A stretch of DNA of 64,000 nucleotides from Blastococcus litoris (GCF_003075095.1 NZ_QCZF01000004.1:248001-312000); one strand, 5' to 3'. Numbered from the stretch's first letter, positions 46,703 to 56,248 are shown. Notes: generated from the letters alone by a model not told the origin. Program-made: numbers and translations.

Positions 46703-48372
46703 CAGCGCCCGCACAGGCGATGGAGATGGTGCCGCTGGCCGACCGGCTGCGGTGGTTGCTGGTGGTCCGGATCGGCGTCGTGGTGCTGCCACTGGTGGCC
46801 TGGTTGGTCACCGGCGACCGCGGCCAGCGGTCCCTTGCGGTGCTCGCCGTCCCGGGTGCGTTGCTCCTGCTCAGCGGGCTGCTGCTGCAGTGGCGATCGC
46901 GCAAGGGGCGCCGCTGGGCGGTCGCCGCCATGACCGTGCCGATCACGCTGGACGCCGTCTACCTGGGGTGGGCGCTGTACCTGACGGGCGGCCTCACCGG
47001 CCCCGTCGTGTACGTGATCGCGCTGCACGTGCTGGCGGTGACCCTCGTGGGTTCCTTCCGCACCGGGCTGAAGATGGCGTTCTGGCACTCCCTCGTGGTC
47101 ATGAGCCTGCTCGAGGCGGTGACCACCGAGGTGGTGCCGTCCGGCGGTCCTGGCACCGAGTTCGACAAGCTCCGCTACGGCGTCTTCCTCGCGGTCGTGT
47201 GGATCATCGCCGTCACCACCGCGGTCCTGGCCGGCGTGAACGAGCGGGAGCTGCGCCGCCGGCGCTACGACGAAGCGGTGCTGCGCCGCCTGTCGGCGGC
47301 ACTGCACGAGGCCGAGACCGGTGTGGAGGTGGCCGAGGCGCTCCTGGACTTCACGCTCGACGCGGGCGACGCCACGCTCGCCGCCGTCCAGTGCCGGCTG
47401 GGAGCCGGCGACGCCGAGGCGGCCACGCTGACGATCCGCAAGCGGCAGGACGAGCCGCTCGAGGTGCTGCGGGACGTGGCCGAACCCGGCTCGGGATCGC
47501 TCATCGACGTGGTGACGGCGATGGGCACCACGATGCTCGCCGCGATGCGCGCCCCGGACCCGTGGGTGGACGACGTGCTCGACGGGGCCCCCCGGGTGGT
47601 CGCGGTGCCGTTCTCCATCGAGGGCCAGGGCACCGGCGCGCTGGTCTTCCGGAACGACGCACGCGCCGGGTCCCGGATCGAGCAGCGCCGGGTGGCGGTC
47701 GTGGAGCAGGCGGTGGCGCACACTGCCACCGCCCTGGCCCGCGTCGCCCTGCTCGAGCAGCTGCAGCGCAGCGCCCTGACCGACGGCCTGACCGGGGTGG
47801 CCAACCGGCGCGCCTTCGACGTCGCGCTGACCCGGGAGATGGCGCTCGCCGGCCGCACCGATGCGGCGCTCGCCGTGATCATCCTCGACCTGGACAAGTT
47901 CAAGAGCCTCAACGACACCTACGGCCACCTCGCCGGTGACGACGTGCTCCGCGGGGTCGGCGCGGCCCTGAAGCAGTGCACCCGGCAGGGCGACCTCGTC
48001 GCCCGTTACGGCGGCGAGGAGTTCGTGCTGCTGCTGCCCGGGGCGACCGAGGAGGACGCCGTCAGCGCCGCCCGACGGGTGCGCGCCGTCCTCCGCGGTG
48101 TCGAGGGCCCGCGCACGATCACCGCCAGCCTCGGGATCGCCCACTGGCCTGCCCACGGGTCCACCGGCCCGGAGCTGCTGGCCGCCGCCGACTCGGCGCT
48201 CTACGCCGCGAAGGAGGGCGGTCGTGACCAGGCGCGCGTGGCCGGCCGAGAGGGCCCGGTCACCGGCGGCGACGGCGTGGACGGCCCCGACAGCTGGGAC
48301 GACGTCCGCCCGCTCGACGTGCGGGCGGTCCCGGTCCCGCCGCCGCTGCGGTCGGCGTCCGTGATCGGCTGA
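46699..48372 (+). CDS. Membrane diguanylate cyclase (5-6 TM, GAF-like, GGDEF)
   Basis: The 557-residue protein has five to six N-terminal helices (about 18-175), a GAF-like sensor region (about 200-350) and a GGDEF domain from about 360: LTDGLTGVANRRAFDVALTRE, LDLDKFKSLNDTYGHLAGDDVL, and the active-site RYGGEEFVLLLPGA with GGEEF at 437-441. RQGD five residues before GGEEF is a complete allosteric I-site (RxxD). It therefore should make c-di-GMP and be inhibited by it. No EAL domain is present. ATG 46699 overlaps the stop of the stalk-protein gene (ATGA), placing c-di-GMP synthesis in the same operon as the secreted proteins. Confidence 0.9.
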   Translation: MTAPAQAMEMVPLADRLRWLLVVRIGVVVLPLVAWLVTGDRGQRSLAVLAVPGALLLLSGLLLQWRSRKGRRWAVAAMTVPITLDAVYLGWALYLTGGLTGPVVYVIALHVLAVTLVGSFRTGLKMAFWHSLVVMSLLEAVTTEVVPSGGPGTEFDKLRYGVFLAVVWIIAVTTAVLAGVNERELRRRRYDEAVLRRLSAALHEAETGVEVAEALLDFTLDAGDATLAAVQCRLGAGDAEAATLTIRKRQDEPLEVLRDVAEPGSGSLIDVVTAMGTTMLAAMRAPDPWVDDVLDGAPRVVAVPFSIEGQGTGALVFRNDARAGSRIEQRRVAVVEQAVAHTATALARVALLEQLQRSALTDGLTGVANRRAFDVALTREMALAGRTDAALAVIILDLDKFKSLNDTYGHLAGDDVLRGVGAALKQCTRQGDLVARYGGEEFVLLLPGATEEDAVSAARRVRAVLRGVEGPRTITASLGIAHWPAHGSTGPELLAAADSALYAAKEGGRDQARVAGREGPVTGGDGVDGPDSWDDVRPLDVRAVPVPPPLRSASVIG

Positions 48373-48394
48373 CCCGAGCCGCCGCTCAACCCAG

Positions 48395-48408
48395 GGCAGC
48401 TTTCTGCC
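48395..48408 (+). other. Small hairpin in the leader of the third secreted-protein gene
   Basis: GGCAG-CTTT-CTGCC forms a short stem-loop 57 nt before the GTG at 48465. I looked for a c-di-GMP-I (GEMM) core here and did not find one. Confidence 0.3.
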
Positions 48409-48464
48409 GACATGGGAGGGAGGACCCCCCGGACCACCGGGACGGGCGGAGCCAGGAGGTGGGT

Positions 48465-49526
48465 GTGCGAGCACGACGCGGTACCCGGCGAGGTCTGCGC
48501 GCCCTCGCCGCCGGGCTCGCCGCGCTGGCCCTCGTCCTCGCGCCGGCGGCCCTCGACGGCACCCGCGCGGCCTTCTCGGCGACGACGTCGAACGTCGGGG
48601 ACGAGCTGGCCACTCGGCAGCTGCAACCGCCGTCCGGCCTGACGGTGACGCAGAGCTGCGCCGCAGCGCCGGCGGTCACGCGCCGCGCTTCCTCGACGGG
48701 CACCGGGACGGCGTCGGTGGCCCTGCCGATGCCGGCCGGCACGACGGCGGGGGACTTCCTCCTGGCGCACGTCGCCTACCACGACGGCGTCCAGACGCTC
48801 ACCGCGCCGAGCGGCTGGGCCCTGGTGGGGCAGAGCACCAACTCGGGCAGCGTGACCTCGGCCGTCTTCTGGAAGGTGGCCGCGACCGGCGAACCCGGTG
48901 CAGTCTTCAGGCATCCCAACAGCGGCTCCGCCGTGCTGTTCGCCGGCGGCGTGACGGCCTTTCGCGGCGTCCGCCCCGTCACGCCCCCGTTCGCCGACGC
49001 CGTCGGCAGCTCCTTCACGGCGACCACGCCATCGGTGGGCACCTCGAACGCCGGCGTGCAGGTGGTGCACCTGTTCAGCAAGACGCAGGGACCCCTGGAC
49101 CCCGCTCCCGGGGCCACGGACTTCTACGGGGACGCGACAGGCTCCGGCGACACCGTGCACGTGGGCATCCGGGCAGCCGGCGAGACGTTCGCCGGGCCGG
49201 GGTCCACCCCGACGCGCAGCGCCACGGCCGCCACGAGCTCGCGCTGGGTCGCCCAGGCCGTCGTCCTGGAGCGCGTCGCCGACACGCCCTCGGCGAACCT
49301 CTCGTGGACGAAGAGCTCCAGTTCGTGGGCCGACGGCTACGAGCTGACCCGCCAGGTCGGCGGCGGCGGGCAGGTGACCCAGCCGGCGGTGCCGGGCGTG
49401 GCCACCCAGGCCGTGACCAACGGCCCGCTCGTCAACGGCACGAGCTATACCTTCCGGCTCTCGGCGTCGCGGGGTACGTGGCGGTCCTCGGCGGTGGCGG
49501 CGGCGCCGTTCACGCCCAACTGCTGA
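48465..49526 (+). CDS. Secreted adhesin-like protein with fibronectin type III end, putative SipW substrate
   Basis: The 353-residue protein has a basic N-terminus (RARRGTRRGLRAL), a hydrophobic core AAGLAALALVLAPAAL, then DGTRAAFSATTSNVGDEL. This is the same AAF-S/T-ATT-x-N-x-G(N/D) motif as the 44087 product. The mature part has a beta-sandwich domain (MPAGTTAGDFLLAHVAYHDG ... LTAPSGWALVGQS ... VFWKVAATGEPGAVF) found in surface and tail-fibre-like proteins. A C-terminal fibronectin type III-like segment follows (ANLSWTKSSSSWADGYELTRQ ... YTFRLSASRGTWRSS). GTG 48465 lies five nt after AGGAGG. It follows the cyclase gene by 92 nt. Confidence 0.72.
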   Translation: MRARRGTRRGLRALAAGLAALALVLAPAALDGTRAAFSATTSNVGDELATRQLQPPSGLTVTQSCAAAPAVTRRASSTGTGTASVALPMPAGTTAGDFLLAHVAYHDGVQTLTAPSGWALVGQSTNSGSVTSAVFWKVAATGEPGAVFRHPNSGSAVLFAGGVTAFRGVRPVTPPFADAVGSSFTATTPSVGTSNAGVQVVHLFSKTQGPLDPAPGATDFYGDATGSGDTVHVGIRAAGETFAGPGSTPTRSATAATSSRWVAQAVVLERVADTPSANLSWTKSSSSWADGYELTRQVGGGGQVTQPAVPGVATQAVTNGPLVNGTSYTFRLSASRGTWRSSAVAAAPFTPNC

Positions 49527-49593
49527 CGGCGTGCCCTCGGGAGTCGCTGTCGTCCGGCCACTCGGCGCGGGATCCAGGCGGCACGGGGGCGGC

Positions 49594-49599
49594 TACCCT
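49594..49599 (+). promoter_or_regulatory. -10 of the radical SAM gene
   Basis: TACCCT, nine nt, then ATG 49609; a GGAG partly fills the gap, so the transcript is leaderless or nearly so. Confidence 0.45.
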
Positions 49600-49608
49600 G
49601 GAGCGGTC

Positions 49609-51531
49609 ATGACTGGTCAGACCCTGTACCCCCGCCTCGAACCGCTGCTGGCGCAGATCCAGAAGCCGATCCAGTACGTCGGCGGTGAACTGAACTCCCA
49701 GGTGAAGCCGTGGGAGGACGCCGACGTCCACTGGGCGCTGATGTACCCCGACGCCTACGAGGTGGGGCTGCCCAACCAGGGTCTGATGATCCTGTACGAG
49801 GTGCTCAACGAGCGCCCCGATGCCCTGGCCGAGCGCACCTACGCCGTGTGGCCGGACCTCGCCGCGCTCATGCGGGAGAACGGCGTCCCGCAGTTCACCG
49901 TCGACGGGCACCGCGCCGTCCGCGACTTCGACCTGCTCGGCGTCAGCTTCGCCACCGAGCTCGGCTACACGAACCTGCTCGAGGCGCTCGACCTCGCCGG
50001 CGTGCCGATCCTCGCGAGGGATCGCGACGAGACCCACCCGGTCGTCGTCGCCGGCGGGCACGCCGCCTTCAACCCCGAGCCGGTCGCCGACTTCGTCGAC
50101 TGCGCCGTCCTCGGCGACGGCGAGCAGGTCGTCGGCGACATCACCGACGTCGTCAAGGCGTGGAAGGCGCAGGGGCGGCCCGGTGGCCGCGTCGAGCTGC
50201 TCGCCCGCCTGGCCCGCGTCGACGGCGTCTACGTCCCCGGCTTCTACGCCGTCACCTACGGGGCGGACGGCGCCATCGCCGAGGTGCTCCGCCTGCGCGA
50301 CGACGTCCCGGCGAAGGTCGGCAAGCGCACGGTGATGGACCTCGACGAATGGCCGTACCCGAAGACGCCGATCGTGCCGCTGGCCGAGAGCGTCCACGAG
50401 CGGATGAGCGTCGAGATCTTCCGCGGATGCACGCGCGGCTGCCGCTTCTGCCAGGCCGGGATGATCACCCGCCCGGTGCGCGAGCGGACCATCACCGGCA
50501 TCGGCTCGATGGTCGAGCAGGGCCTGAAGTCGACCGGCTACGAGGAGGTCGGGCTGCTCTCGCTGAGCTCCGCCGACCACTCCGAGATCGGGCAGCTCGC
50601 CAAGCAGCTGGCCGACCGCTACGAGGACTCGAAGGTCAGCCTGAGCCTGCCGTCGACCCGGGTCGACGCCTTCAACGTCACCCTCGCCAACGAGCTGTCC
50701 CGCAACGGACGGCGTTCCGGCCTCACGTTCGCCCCCGAGGGCGGCAGCGAGCGGATCCGCCGGGTGATCAACAAGACGGTGTCCAAGGAGGACCTCGTCC
50801 GCACGGTCACCACGGCCTACGCCAACGGCTGGACGCAGGTGAAGCTCTACTTCATGTGCGGCCTGCCGACGGAGACCGACGAGGACGTCCTCGAGATCGC
50901 CGAGCTCGCCGTCGAGGTGATCCGCGCCGGCCGCGAGGCCAGCGGCCGCAAGGACATCCGCTGCACGGTCTCCATCGGTGGCTTCGTGCCCAAGCCGCAC
51001 ACGCCCTTCCAGTGGGCGAGCCAGGCCAGCGCCGAGACCATCGACCACCGGTTGAGGGTCCTGCGCCAGGCGATCAACGCCGACCGCCGCATCGGCCGCT
51101 CGATCGGCCTGCGCTACCACGACGGCAAGCCCGGCGTGATCGAAGGCCTCCTGTCGCGCGGCGACCGCCGCGTCGGCCGGGTCATCGAGCGCGTGTGGCG
51201 CGAGGGCGGGAGGTTCGACGGCTGGAGCGAGCACTTCTCCTTCGACCGCTGGACCCAGGCGGCCGCCGAGGAGCTCGCGCCGTTCGGCGTCGACCTCGAC
51301 TGGTTCACCACCCGCGAGCGCACCGAGCACGAGGTCCTGCCCTGGGACCACCTCGACTCCGGGCTGGACAAGGAGTGGCTCTGGGAGGACTGGCAGGAGG
51401 CCCTGAGCGAGCAGGAGGTCGCCGACTGCCGGTGGACCCCCTGCTACGACTGCGGCGTCTGCCCGACCATGGGGACCGAGATCCAGATCGGCCCGACCGG
51501 GCGCACCCTGCTCCCGCTCACCGTCGTCTGA
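49609..51531 (+). CDS. Radical SAM protein, TIGR03960 family
   Basis: The 640-residue protein has an N-terminal region typical of the family (WALMYPDAYEVGLPNQGLMILYEVLN; FDLLGVSFATELGYTNLLEAL, a B12-binding-like fold). The radical SAM core carries the Fe-S motif Cys-x3-Cys-x2-Cys in FRGCTRGCRFCQAG at about 275-282. Downstream blocks are LTFAPEGGSERIRRVINK and KLYFMCGLPTETDEDV. A C-terminal Cys cluster CRWTPCYDCGVCPTMG is also seen. Actinobacterial genomes keep this gene next to a DUF2344 partner and rne. The reaction is not established; RNA or cofactor modification is suspected. The stop overlaps the partner start by one nt. Confidence 0.88.
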   Translation: MTGQTLYPRLEPLLAQIQKPIQYVGGELNSQVKPWEDADVHWALMYPDAYEVGLPNQGLMILYEVLNERPDALAERTYAVWPDLAALMRENGVPQFTVDGHRAVRDFDLLGVSFATELGYTNLLEALDLAGVPILARDRDETHPVVVAGGHAAFNPEPVADFVDCAVLGDGEQVVGDITDVVKAWKAQGRPGGRVELLARLARVDGVYVPGFYAVTYGADGAIAEVLRLRDDVPAKVGKRTVMDLDEWPYPKTPIVPLAESVHERMSVEIFRGCTRGCRFCQAGMITRPVRERTITGIGSMVEQGLKSTGYEEVGLLSLSSADHSEIGQLAKQLADRYEDSKVSLSLPSTRVDAFNVTLANELSRNGRRSGLTFAPEGGSERIRRVINKTVSKEDLVRTVTTAYANGWTQVKLYFMCGLPTETDEDVLEIAELAVEVIRAGREASGRKDIRCTVSIGGFVPKPHTPFQWASQASAETIDHRLRVLRQAINADRRIGRSIGLRYHDGKPGVIEGLLSRGDRRVGRVIERVWREGGRFDGWSEHFSFDRWTQAAAEELAPFGVDLDWFTTRERTEHEVLPWDHLDSGLDKEWLWEDWQEALSEQEVADCRWTPCYDCGVCPTMGTEIQIGPTGRTLLPLTVV

Positions 51532-52292
51532 TGGCCCGCCAGCCCGACGGGCCGCCTCCGCCGCCGACGGTCCAGAAGCTGCGCATCCGCTACGCCAAGC
51601 GGGGCCGGCTGCGATTCGCCAGCCACCGCGACCTCGCCCGCACCCTGGAGCGCGCGCTGCGCCGCGCCCGGGTGCCGATGGCGTTCTCCGCCGGGTTCAG
51701 CCCGCACCCGAAGATCTCCTACATCGGTGCCGCGCCCACGGGTTCGGCGAGCGAGGCCGAGTACCTGGAGATCGGTCTGGCCGTGGCCTGCGAACCGGAG
51801 GCCGTGCGCGCCGCCCTCGACGCCTCGCTGCCCGACGAGGTGGCCATCCTCGAGTGCGTGGAGGCGGCCGAGGGCACCGGGTCCCTGGCCGACCGCATCG
51901 ACACCTCGGTCTGGCGGGTGGAGCTCCCGGGCGTGGACGCCGAGGACCTGGCGGCAGCGGTCGACGCCTTCCTGGCCAGCGACGTCGTCACCGTGGCCAA
52001 GCGCACCAAGAACGGCCTCAAGGACATCGACGCCCGCGCGTCGGTCGCCAGCGCGTCGGCGGGCGAGGAGGCAGGTTGTGCCATACTGCACATGGTCGTC
52101 CGGCAGCTGACGCCCGCTGTACGACCTGACGACGTGTTGGCCGCCCTGGCTGCCGTCGCCGACCTGCACCCGCCGTTGCCCCCCCGGGCCGTGCGTGAGG
52201 CGCAGGGCCGGCTCGACGACACCGGGACCGTGGCCGATCCGCTCGGTCCCGACCGCGCGGCGCGCCCCCTCCGGGAGCACGCGGCGATCTGA
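51531..52292 (+). CDS. Radical SAM-associated protein, TIGR03936/DUF2344 family
   Basis: The 253-residue protein contains KLRIRYAKRGRLRFASHRDLARTLERALRRARVPMAFSAGFSPHPKISYIGAAPTGSASEAEYLEI (read in parts), the DUF2344 signature (SHxDLxRxxERALRRAxxPxxxSxGFxPxP). These proteins always accompany TIGR03960 radical SAM enzymes, sometimes as a fusion, so it probably works with the upstream enzyme. ATG 51531 uses the last A of the upstream TGA (TGATG). Confidence 0.88.
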   Translation: MARQPDGPPPPPTVQKLRIRYAKRGRLRFASHRDLARTLERALRRARVPMAFSAGFSPHPKISYIGAAPTGSASEAEYLEIGLAVACEPEAVRAALDASLPDEVAILECVEAAEGTGSLADRIDTSVWRVELPGVDAEDLAAAVDAFLASDVVTVAKRTKNGLKDIDARASVASASAGEEAGCAILHMVVRQLTPAVRPDDVLAALAAVADLHPPLPPRAVREAQGRLDDTGTVADPLGPDRAARPLREHAAI

Positions 52293-52617
52293 CCAGGTGG
52301 ATCCCCGGTGGCCTCCCGCCGTCGAGCGCCACGGCTGCCAGGCGTGACGCGCCCCGATCCGGGCCACCCGGCACGGACCTACCAGACCACCGCACCACCG
52401 CCAGACCGCACCACCGGACCGGCCCCGGCCGGGACGGGCACCACCGCAGTGCGGCTGCTGCCGCGGCAACCGCCGCGCGGCGGCCGACATCAGACTTCCG
52501 CAGGACGAGCCACACCCGCCGAAACCCGTGCGGCGGCCCGCCCCGCCCAACCCGTGCTCCTGCGCGGCCGCCAGTCATCCGATCGGCGCCCGGGAGCACA
52601 TGAGGAGACGAGCCCTC
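52293..52617. other. Leader region of the RNase E/G gene
   Basis: 325 nt without a gene. It is rich in CCGCC/GGCGG-type self-complementary runs (for example around 52450-52490) and could fold strongly. RNase E leaders often serve in autoregulation, but no specific known structure was recognised here. Confidence 0.4.
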
Positions 52618-55467
52618 GTGGCCGATGACGACACCACCAGCACCACCGACCAGACGACCGGGGACGACGAGGTGACCGAGGTCCCCGCCGTCTCGGAGGA
52701 CTCCTCGGTCCCGGAGGACGGCGAGGAGCAGGCCGCCGCCGGAGCGGAGCCCGCGCCGGAGCCCGAGGAGGAGCACGAGCCGGAGCCGGAGCTGCCCCGC
52801 TTCGCGACCGCCTTCAGCTCCCCGGAGCCGACCGCCGTCGTCGCCCGCCCGCGGCGCCGCGCCACCCGCTCGGTCATCGCCGCCGACCCCGACTCCGTCG
52901 AGGCCCCGGCCCCCGCGCCCGCCCCGGTGGCCCCGGCGTTCGTGAGCTTCGTGGCGCCCAGCGAGGCCGACGCGCCGCCCGCCCCGCGCCGCCGCAGCCG
53001 CCGACCCGCCGAGGCCGTGGAGCCCGAGGCCGTCGACGAGCCGGCCACCGACGAGGACGACGACCTCGAGTCCGTCGCCCCGCCGCGCCCCCGCCGCAGC
53101 CGGTCCCGCCGTCGTCCGGCCTCCACCGAGGCCGAGGAATCCGGCGACGAGGGCGAGGACGCCGACTCCGAGGACACCGACGCCGACGAGGCCGAGGACC
53201 GCGAGGAGGGCGGCACGGGGAGCCGGCGCCGGCGCCGGGGTCGCCGTGGCCGCGGCCGTGGCCGCTCCGGTGAGGACAGCGGCGACGAGGACTCCGCGGA
53301 GGAGAGCTCCGACGCCGACGAGGACGACGAGGACGCCGACTCCTCCGACGACTCCGGTGAGAGCGACGCCGACGAGGCCGAGGGCACGTCCAGCACCCGT
53401 CGCCGTCGCCGCCGGCGCCGCCGCAGTGGCAGCGGCGGGTCCGGCGATGCCGGCAGCGACGACTCCGACGACGACGACCGGCCCGAGCGCGCCGGTCGCA
53501 ACGGCCGCCTGACCAGTGACGACGACGTCCGCGGCGTCTCCGGGTCCACCCGCCTGGAGGCCAAGCGCCAGCGCCGCCGGGACGGCCGGGACACCGGTCG
53601 CCGTCGCACGCCGATCCTCACCGAGAGCGAGTTCCTCGCCCGCCGCGAGGCCGTCGACCGGAAGATGGTCATCCGCCAGCGCGGCGAGCGGACGCAGATC
53701 GCCGTCCTCGAGGACGACATCCTCGTCGAGCACTACGTGACGCAGGCGTCGGCGACGTCCTTCGCCGGGAACGTCTACCTCGGCCGCGTGCAGAACGTGC
53801 TGCCCAGCATGGAGGCCGCGTTCGTCGACATCGGCAAGGGGCGCAACGCCGTCCTCTATGCCGGTGAGGTCAACTGGGACGCCGCGGGTCTCTCGGGCAA
53901 GCAGCGCTCGATCGAGACCGCGCTGAAGTCCGGCGACAAGGTGCTGGTGCAGGTCACCAAGGACCCGATCGGCCACAAGGGCGCGCGGCTGACGCAGCAG
54001 ATCAACCTGCCGGGCCGCTTCCTGGTGTTCGTGCCCGGCGGCTCGATGACCGGCATCAGCCGCAAGCTGCCCGACACCGAGCGCCAGCGGCTCAAGGACA
54101 TCCTCAAGAAGATCGTCCCCGAGGACGCCGGCGTCATCATCCGGACCGCCGCGGAGGGCGCCTCGGAGGAGGAGCTCACCCGCGACGTCAACCGGCTGAC
54201 CGCGCAGTGGGAGGTCATCCAGAAGAAGGCGGAGACCTCCAGCAGCGCGCCGACCCTGCTCTACGGCGAGCCCGACCTCGCGATCCGGGTGATCCGCGAC
54301 GTCTTCAACGAGGACTTCAAGGAGCTCGTCGTCTCCGGCGACGACGCCTGGGACACCGTCGAGGCCTACGTCGCGCACGTCTCCCCGGAGCTGGTCGGCC
54401 GGCTGACCCGCTACACCGGCACCGGCGACGTGTTCCACGACCTGCGCATCGACGAGCAGCTGGCCAAGGCCCTCGACCGCAAGGTGTGGCTGCCCTCGGG
54501 CGGGTCGCTGGTCATCGACCGCACCGAGGCGATGACCGTCGTCGACGTCAACACCGGCAAGTTCGTCGGGTCGGGTGGCAACCTCGAGCAGACCGTCACG
54601 CGCAACAACATGGAGGCGGCCGAGGAGATCGTCCGCCAGCTCCGGCTGCGCGACATCGGCGGCATCATCGTCATCGACTTCATCGACATGGTCCTCGAGA
54701 GCAACCGCGACCTCGTGCTGCGCCGGCTCACCGAGTGCCTGGGCCGCGACCGCACCAAGCACCAGGTCGCCGAGGTCACCTCGCTGGGCCTGGTGCAGAT
54801 GACCCGCAAGCGGGTGGGCCAGGGCCTGCTCGAGGTGTTCTCCGAGCCGTGCGAGCACTGCCGCGGTCGCGGGATCCTGGTGCACACCGACCCGGTGGAC
54901 GAGAAGCGCCGCGGTGGCGGGGGCGGCAACGGCGGCGGGAGCAACGGGGGCGGCGGCGGCAACGGCCGTCGCGACCGCTCCGGCTCCCGGGACGCCGCCG
55001 ACAAGGACCAGGCCAAGGACACCGGCGACACCGTCGTCGCGCCCGAGGAGCCGGTCGCCGAGACCGGGGACGGCGACGCCGCCGAAGGTGCCCGCAGCGG
55101 CGGGCGGCGCAGCCGCGGACGCCGCGGTCGTGGCCAGTCGGGGGAGGAGCGCGCCGCCGAGGACGCCGCGGTGATCGCGGGGACCGACGCCGAGGGTGCG
55201 CAGACGCCCGCCGACCAGACCCCCGCCGAGGCCCCGGCCCCGGAGGTGCCGGCCGAGGCGTCGGCTCCCGAGGTGCCGGCCGAGCCGGCTCCCGCGCAGG
55301 CCGCCCCCGAGGTGGCCGTCGAGCCGGAGGCAGAGACGGAGACCCCGACCGCGGAGCAGCCCGCGGTCGAGGAGCAGGCGGTTGCGGCGCCGGAGCCGGC
55401 CGGGACCACCGGGCGCCCGCGTCGTCGCCGGGCGGCCAGCCGCCCGGCAGGACCGCCGGTCTCCTGA
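52618..55467 (+). CDS. rne: Ribonuclease E/G family endoribonuclease with long acidic/basic N-terminus
   Basis: The 949-residue protein has about 340 low-complexity residues first: acidic runs (Glu/Asp) alternate with Arg-rich blocks such as [14 protein letters not shown]. The S1 domain follows (NVYLGRVQNVLPSMEAAFVDIGKGRNAVLY, about 380-410), then the catalytic RNase E/G core (NRLTAQWEVIQ; TEAMTVVDVNTGKFVGSGGNLEQTVTRNN with the Mg-binding Asp; GGIIVIDFIDM). The Zn-link is CEHCRGRG near 745. A Gly-rich and Pro/Ala/Glu-rich tail closes the protein. The long N-terminal extension is the actinobacterial arrangement, in place of the C-terminal scaffold of proteobacteria. GTG 52618 follows GAGGAG; ATG 52600 is an alternative. 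Role: mRNA decay and rRNA processing. Confidence 0.92.
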   Translation: MADDDTTSTTDQTTGDDEVTEVPAVSEDSSVPEDGEEQAAAGAEPAPEPEEEHEPEPELPRFATAFSSPEPTAVVARPRRRATRSVIAADPDSVEAPAPAPAPVAPAFVSFVAPSEADAPPAPRRRSRRPAEAVEPEAVDEPATDEDDDLESVAPPRPRRSRSRRRPASTEAEESGDEGEDADSEDTDADEAEDREEGGTGSRRRRRGRRGRGRGRSGEDSGDEDSAEESSDADEDDEDADSSDDSGESDADEAEGTSSTRRRRRRRRRSGSGGSGDAGSDDSDDDDRPERAGRNGRLTSDDDVRGVSGSTRLEAKRQRRRDGRDTGRRRTPILTESEFLARREAVDRKMVIRQRGERTQIAVLEDDILVEHYVTQASATSFAGNVYLGRVQNVLPSMEAAFVDIGKGRNAVLYAGEVNWDAAGLSGKQRSIETALKSGDKVLVQVTKDPIGHKGARLTQQINLPGRFLVFVPGGSMTGISRKLPDTERQRLKDILKKIVPEDAGVIIRTAAEGASEEELTRDVNRLTAQWEVIQKKAETSSSAPTLLYGEPDLAIRVIRDVFNEDFKELVVSGDDAWDTVEAYVAHVSPELVGRLTRYTGTGDVFHDLRIDEQLAKALDRKVWLPSGGSLVIDRTEAMTVVDVNTGKFVGSGGNLEQTVTRNNMEAAEEIVRQLRLRDIGGIIVIDFIDMVLESNRDLVLRRLTECLGRDRTKHQVAEVTSLGLVQMTRKRVGQGLLEVFSEPCEHCRGRGILVHTDPVDEKRRGGGGGNGGGSNGGGGGNGRRDRSGSRDAADKDQAKDTGDTVVAPEEPVAETGDGDAAEGARSGGRRSRGRRGRGQSGEERAAEDAAVIAGTDAEGAQTPADQTPAEAPAPEVPAEASAPEVPAEPAPAQAAPEVAVEPEAETETPTAEQPAVEEQAVAAPEPAGTTGRPRRRRAASRPAGPPVS

Positions 55468-55653
55468 CGCAGCCCAGGTCACGTCGACCGGGGGCGACGG
55501 CCTCAGGTACGCTGGTCGGGTTGCACCGCCACCGCGCGGGCGCCCGAGGGTGCCGCCGGGTCAGGCGAACGCAGCCCGTCCAGCACCCGGCGTCGCTCCG
55601 GTCTGCGCGCCGGAACACAGAGCTAGACAAAGAAGAGCAACGAGGAGTCAGTG
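55468..55653. other. rplU promoter and leader
   Basis: 186 nt between rne and rplU. TACGCT near 55507 is a possible -10, which gives a leader of about 140 nt; no defined L21 leader structure was recognised. Confidence 0.4.
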
Positions 55654-55965
55654 GTGTACGCAGTGGTGAAGGCCGGTGGCAGCCAGCACAAGGTGGCCGT
55701 GGGCGACACGTTCACGATCAACCGCCTGGCCGGCGCTGAGGGCGACACCGTCGCGCTCCCGGCCATCCTGCTGGTGGACGGCGACACCGTCACCAGCGAC
55801 GCGGCGACCCTGGCCACGGTGACCGTGACCGGCGAGATCGTCGAGCACGGCAAGGGCCCGAAGATCCGCATCCACAAGTTCAAGAACAAGACCGGCTACC
55901 ACAAGCGGCAGGGGCACCGTCAGCCCCTGACCAGCGTCGTGGTCCGCGACATCAAGAAGGGCTGA
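55654..55965 (+). CDS. rplU: 50S ribosomal protein L21
   Basis: The 103-residue protein starts [20 protein letters not shown] and ends [22 protein letters not shown], then a short VVVRDIKKG tail; both are L21 hallmarks. GTG 55654 gives the standard MYA start, six nt after GAGGAG. The GTG at 55651 would add one residue. It forms an operon with rpmA (7-nt gap), followed by a strong terminator before obgE. Confidence 0.95.
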   Translation: MYAVVKAGGSQHKVAVGDTFTINRLAGAEGDTVALPAILLVDGDTVTSDAATLATVTVTGEIVEHGKGPKIRIHKFKNKTGYHKRQGHRQPLTSVVVRDIKKG

Positions 55966-55972
55966 CGACGAC

Positions 55973-56230
55973 ATGGCACACAAGAAGGGCGCATCGTCGT
56001 CCCGCAACGGTCGCGACTCCAACGCCCAGCGCCTGGGCGTGAAGCGCTTCGGCGGCCAGGTCGTCAAGGCCGGCGAGATCATCGTCCGCCAGCGCGGCAC
56101 CCACTTCCACCCGGGCCTGGGTGTCGGTCGCGGTGGCGACGACACGCTGTTCGCGCTCGAGGCCGGTGCGGTCACCTTCGGCACGCGGCGCGGTCGCAAG
56201 ACCGTCTCCATCTCGGCCGTCGAGGCCTGA
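55973..56230 (+). CDS. rpmA: 50S ribosomal protein L27
   Basis: The 85-residue protein has the L27 pattern [29 protein letters not shown], then [36 protein letters not shown] (read in parts). The N-terminal tail starts with Ala2-His-Lys-Lys-Gly and needs no leader cleavage. It sits close to the peptidyl-transferase centre. Seven nt separate it from rplU. Confidence 0.96.
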   Translation: MAHKKGASSSRNGRDSNAQRLGVKRFGGQVVKAGEIIVRQRGTHFHPGLGVGRGGDDTLFALEAGAVTFGTRRGRKTVSISAVEA

Positions 56231-56248
56231 GCACTCGATCCAACCGCT

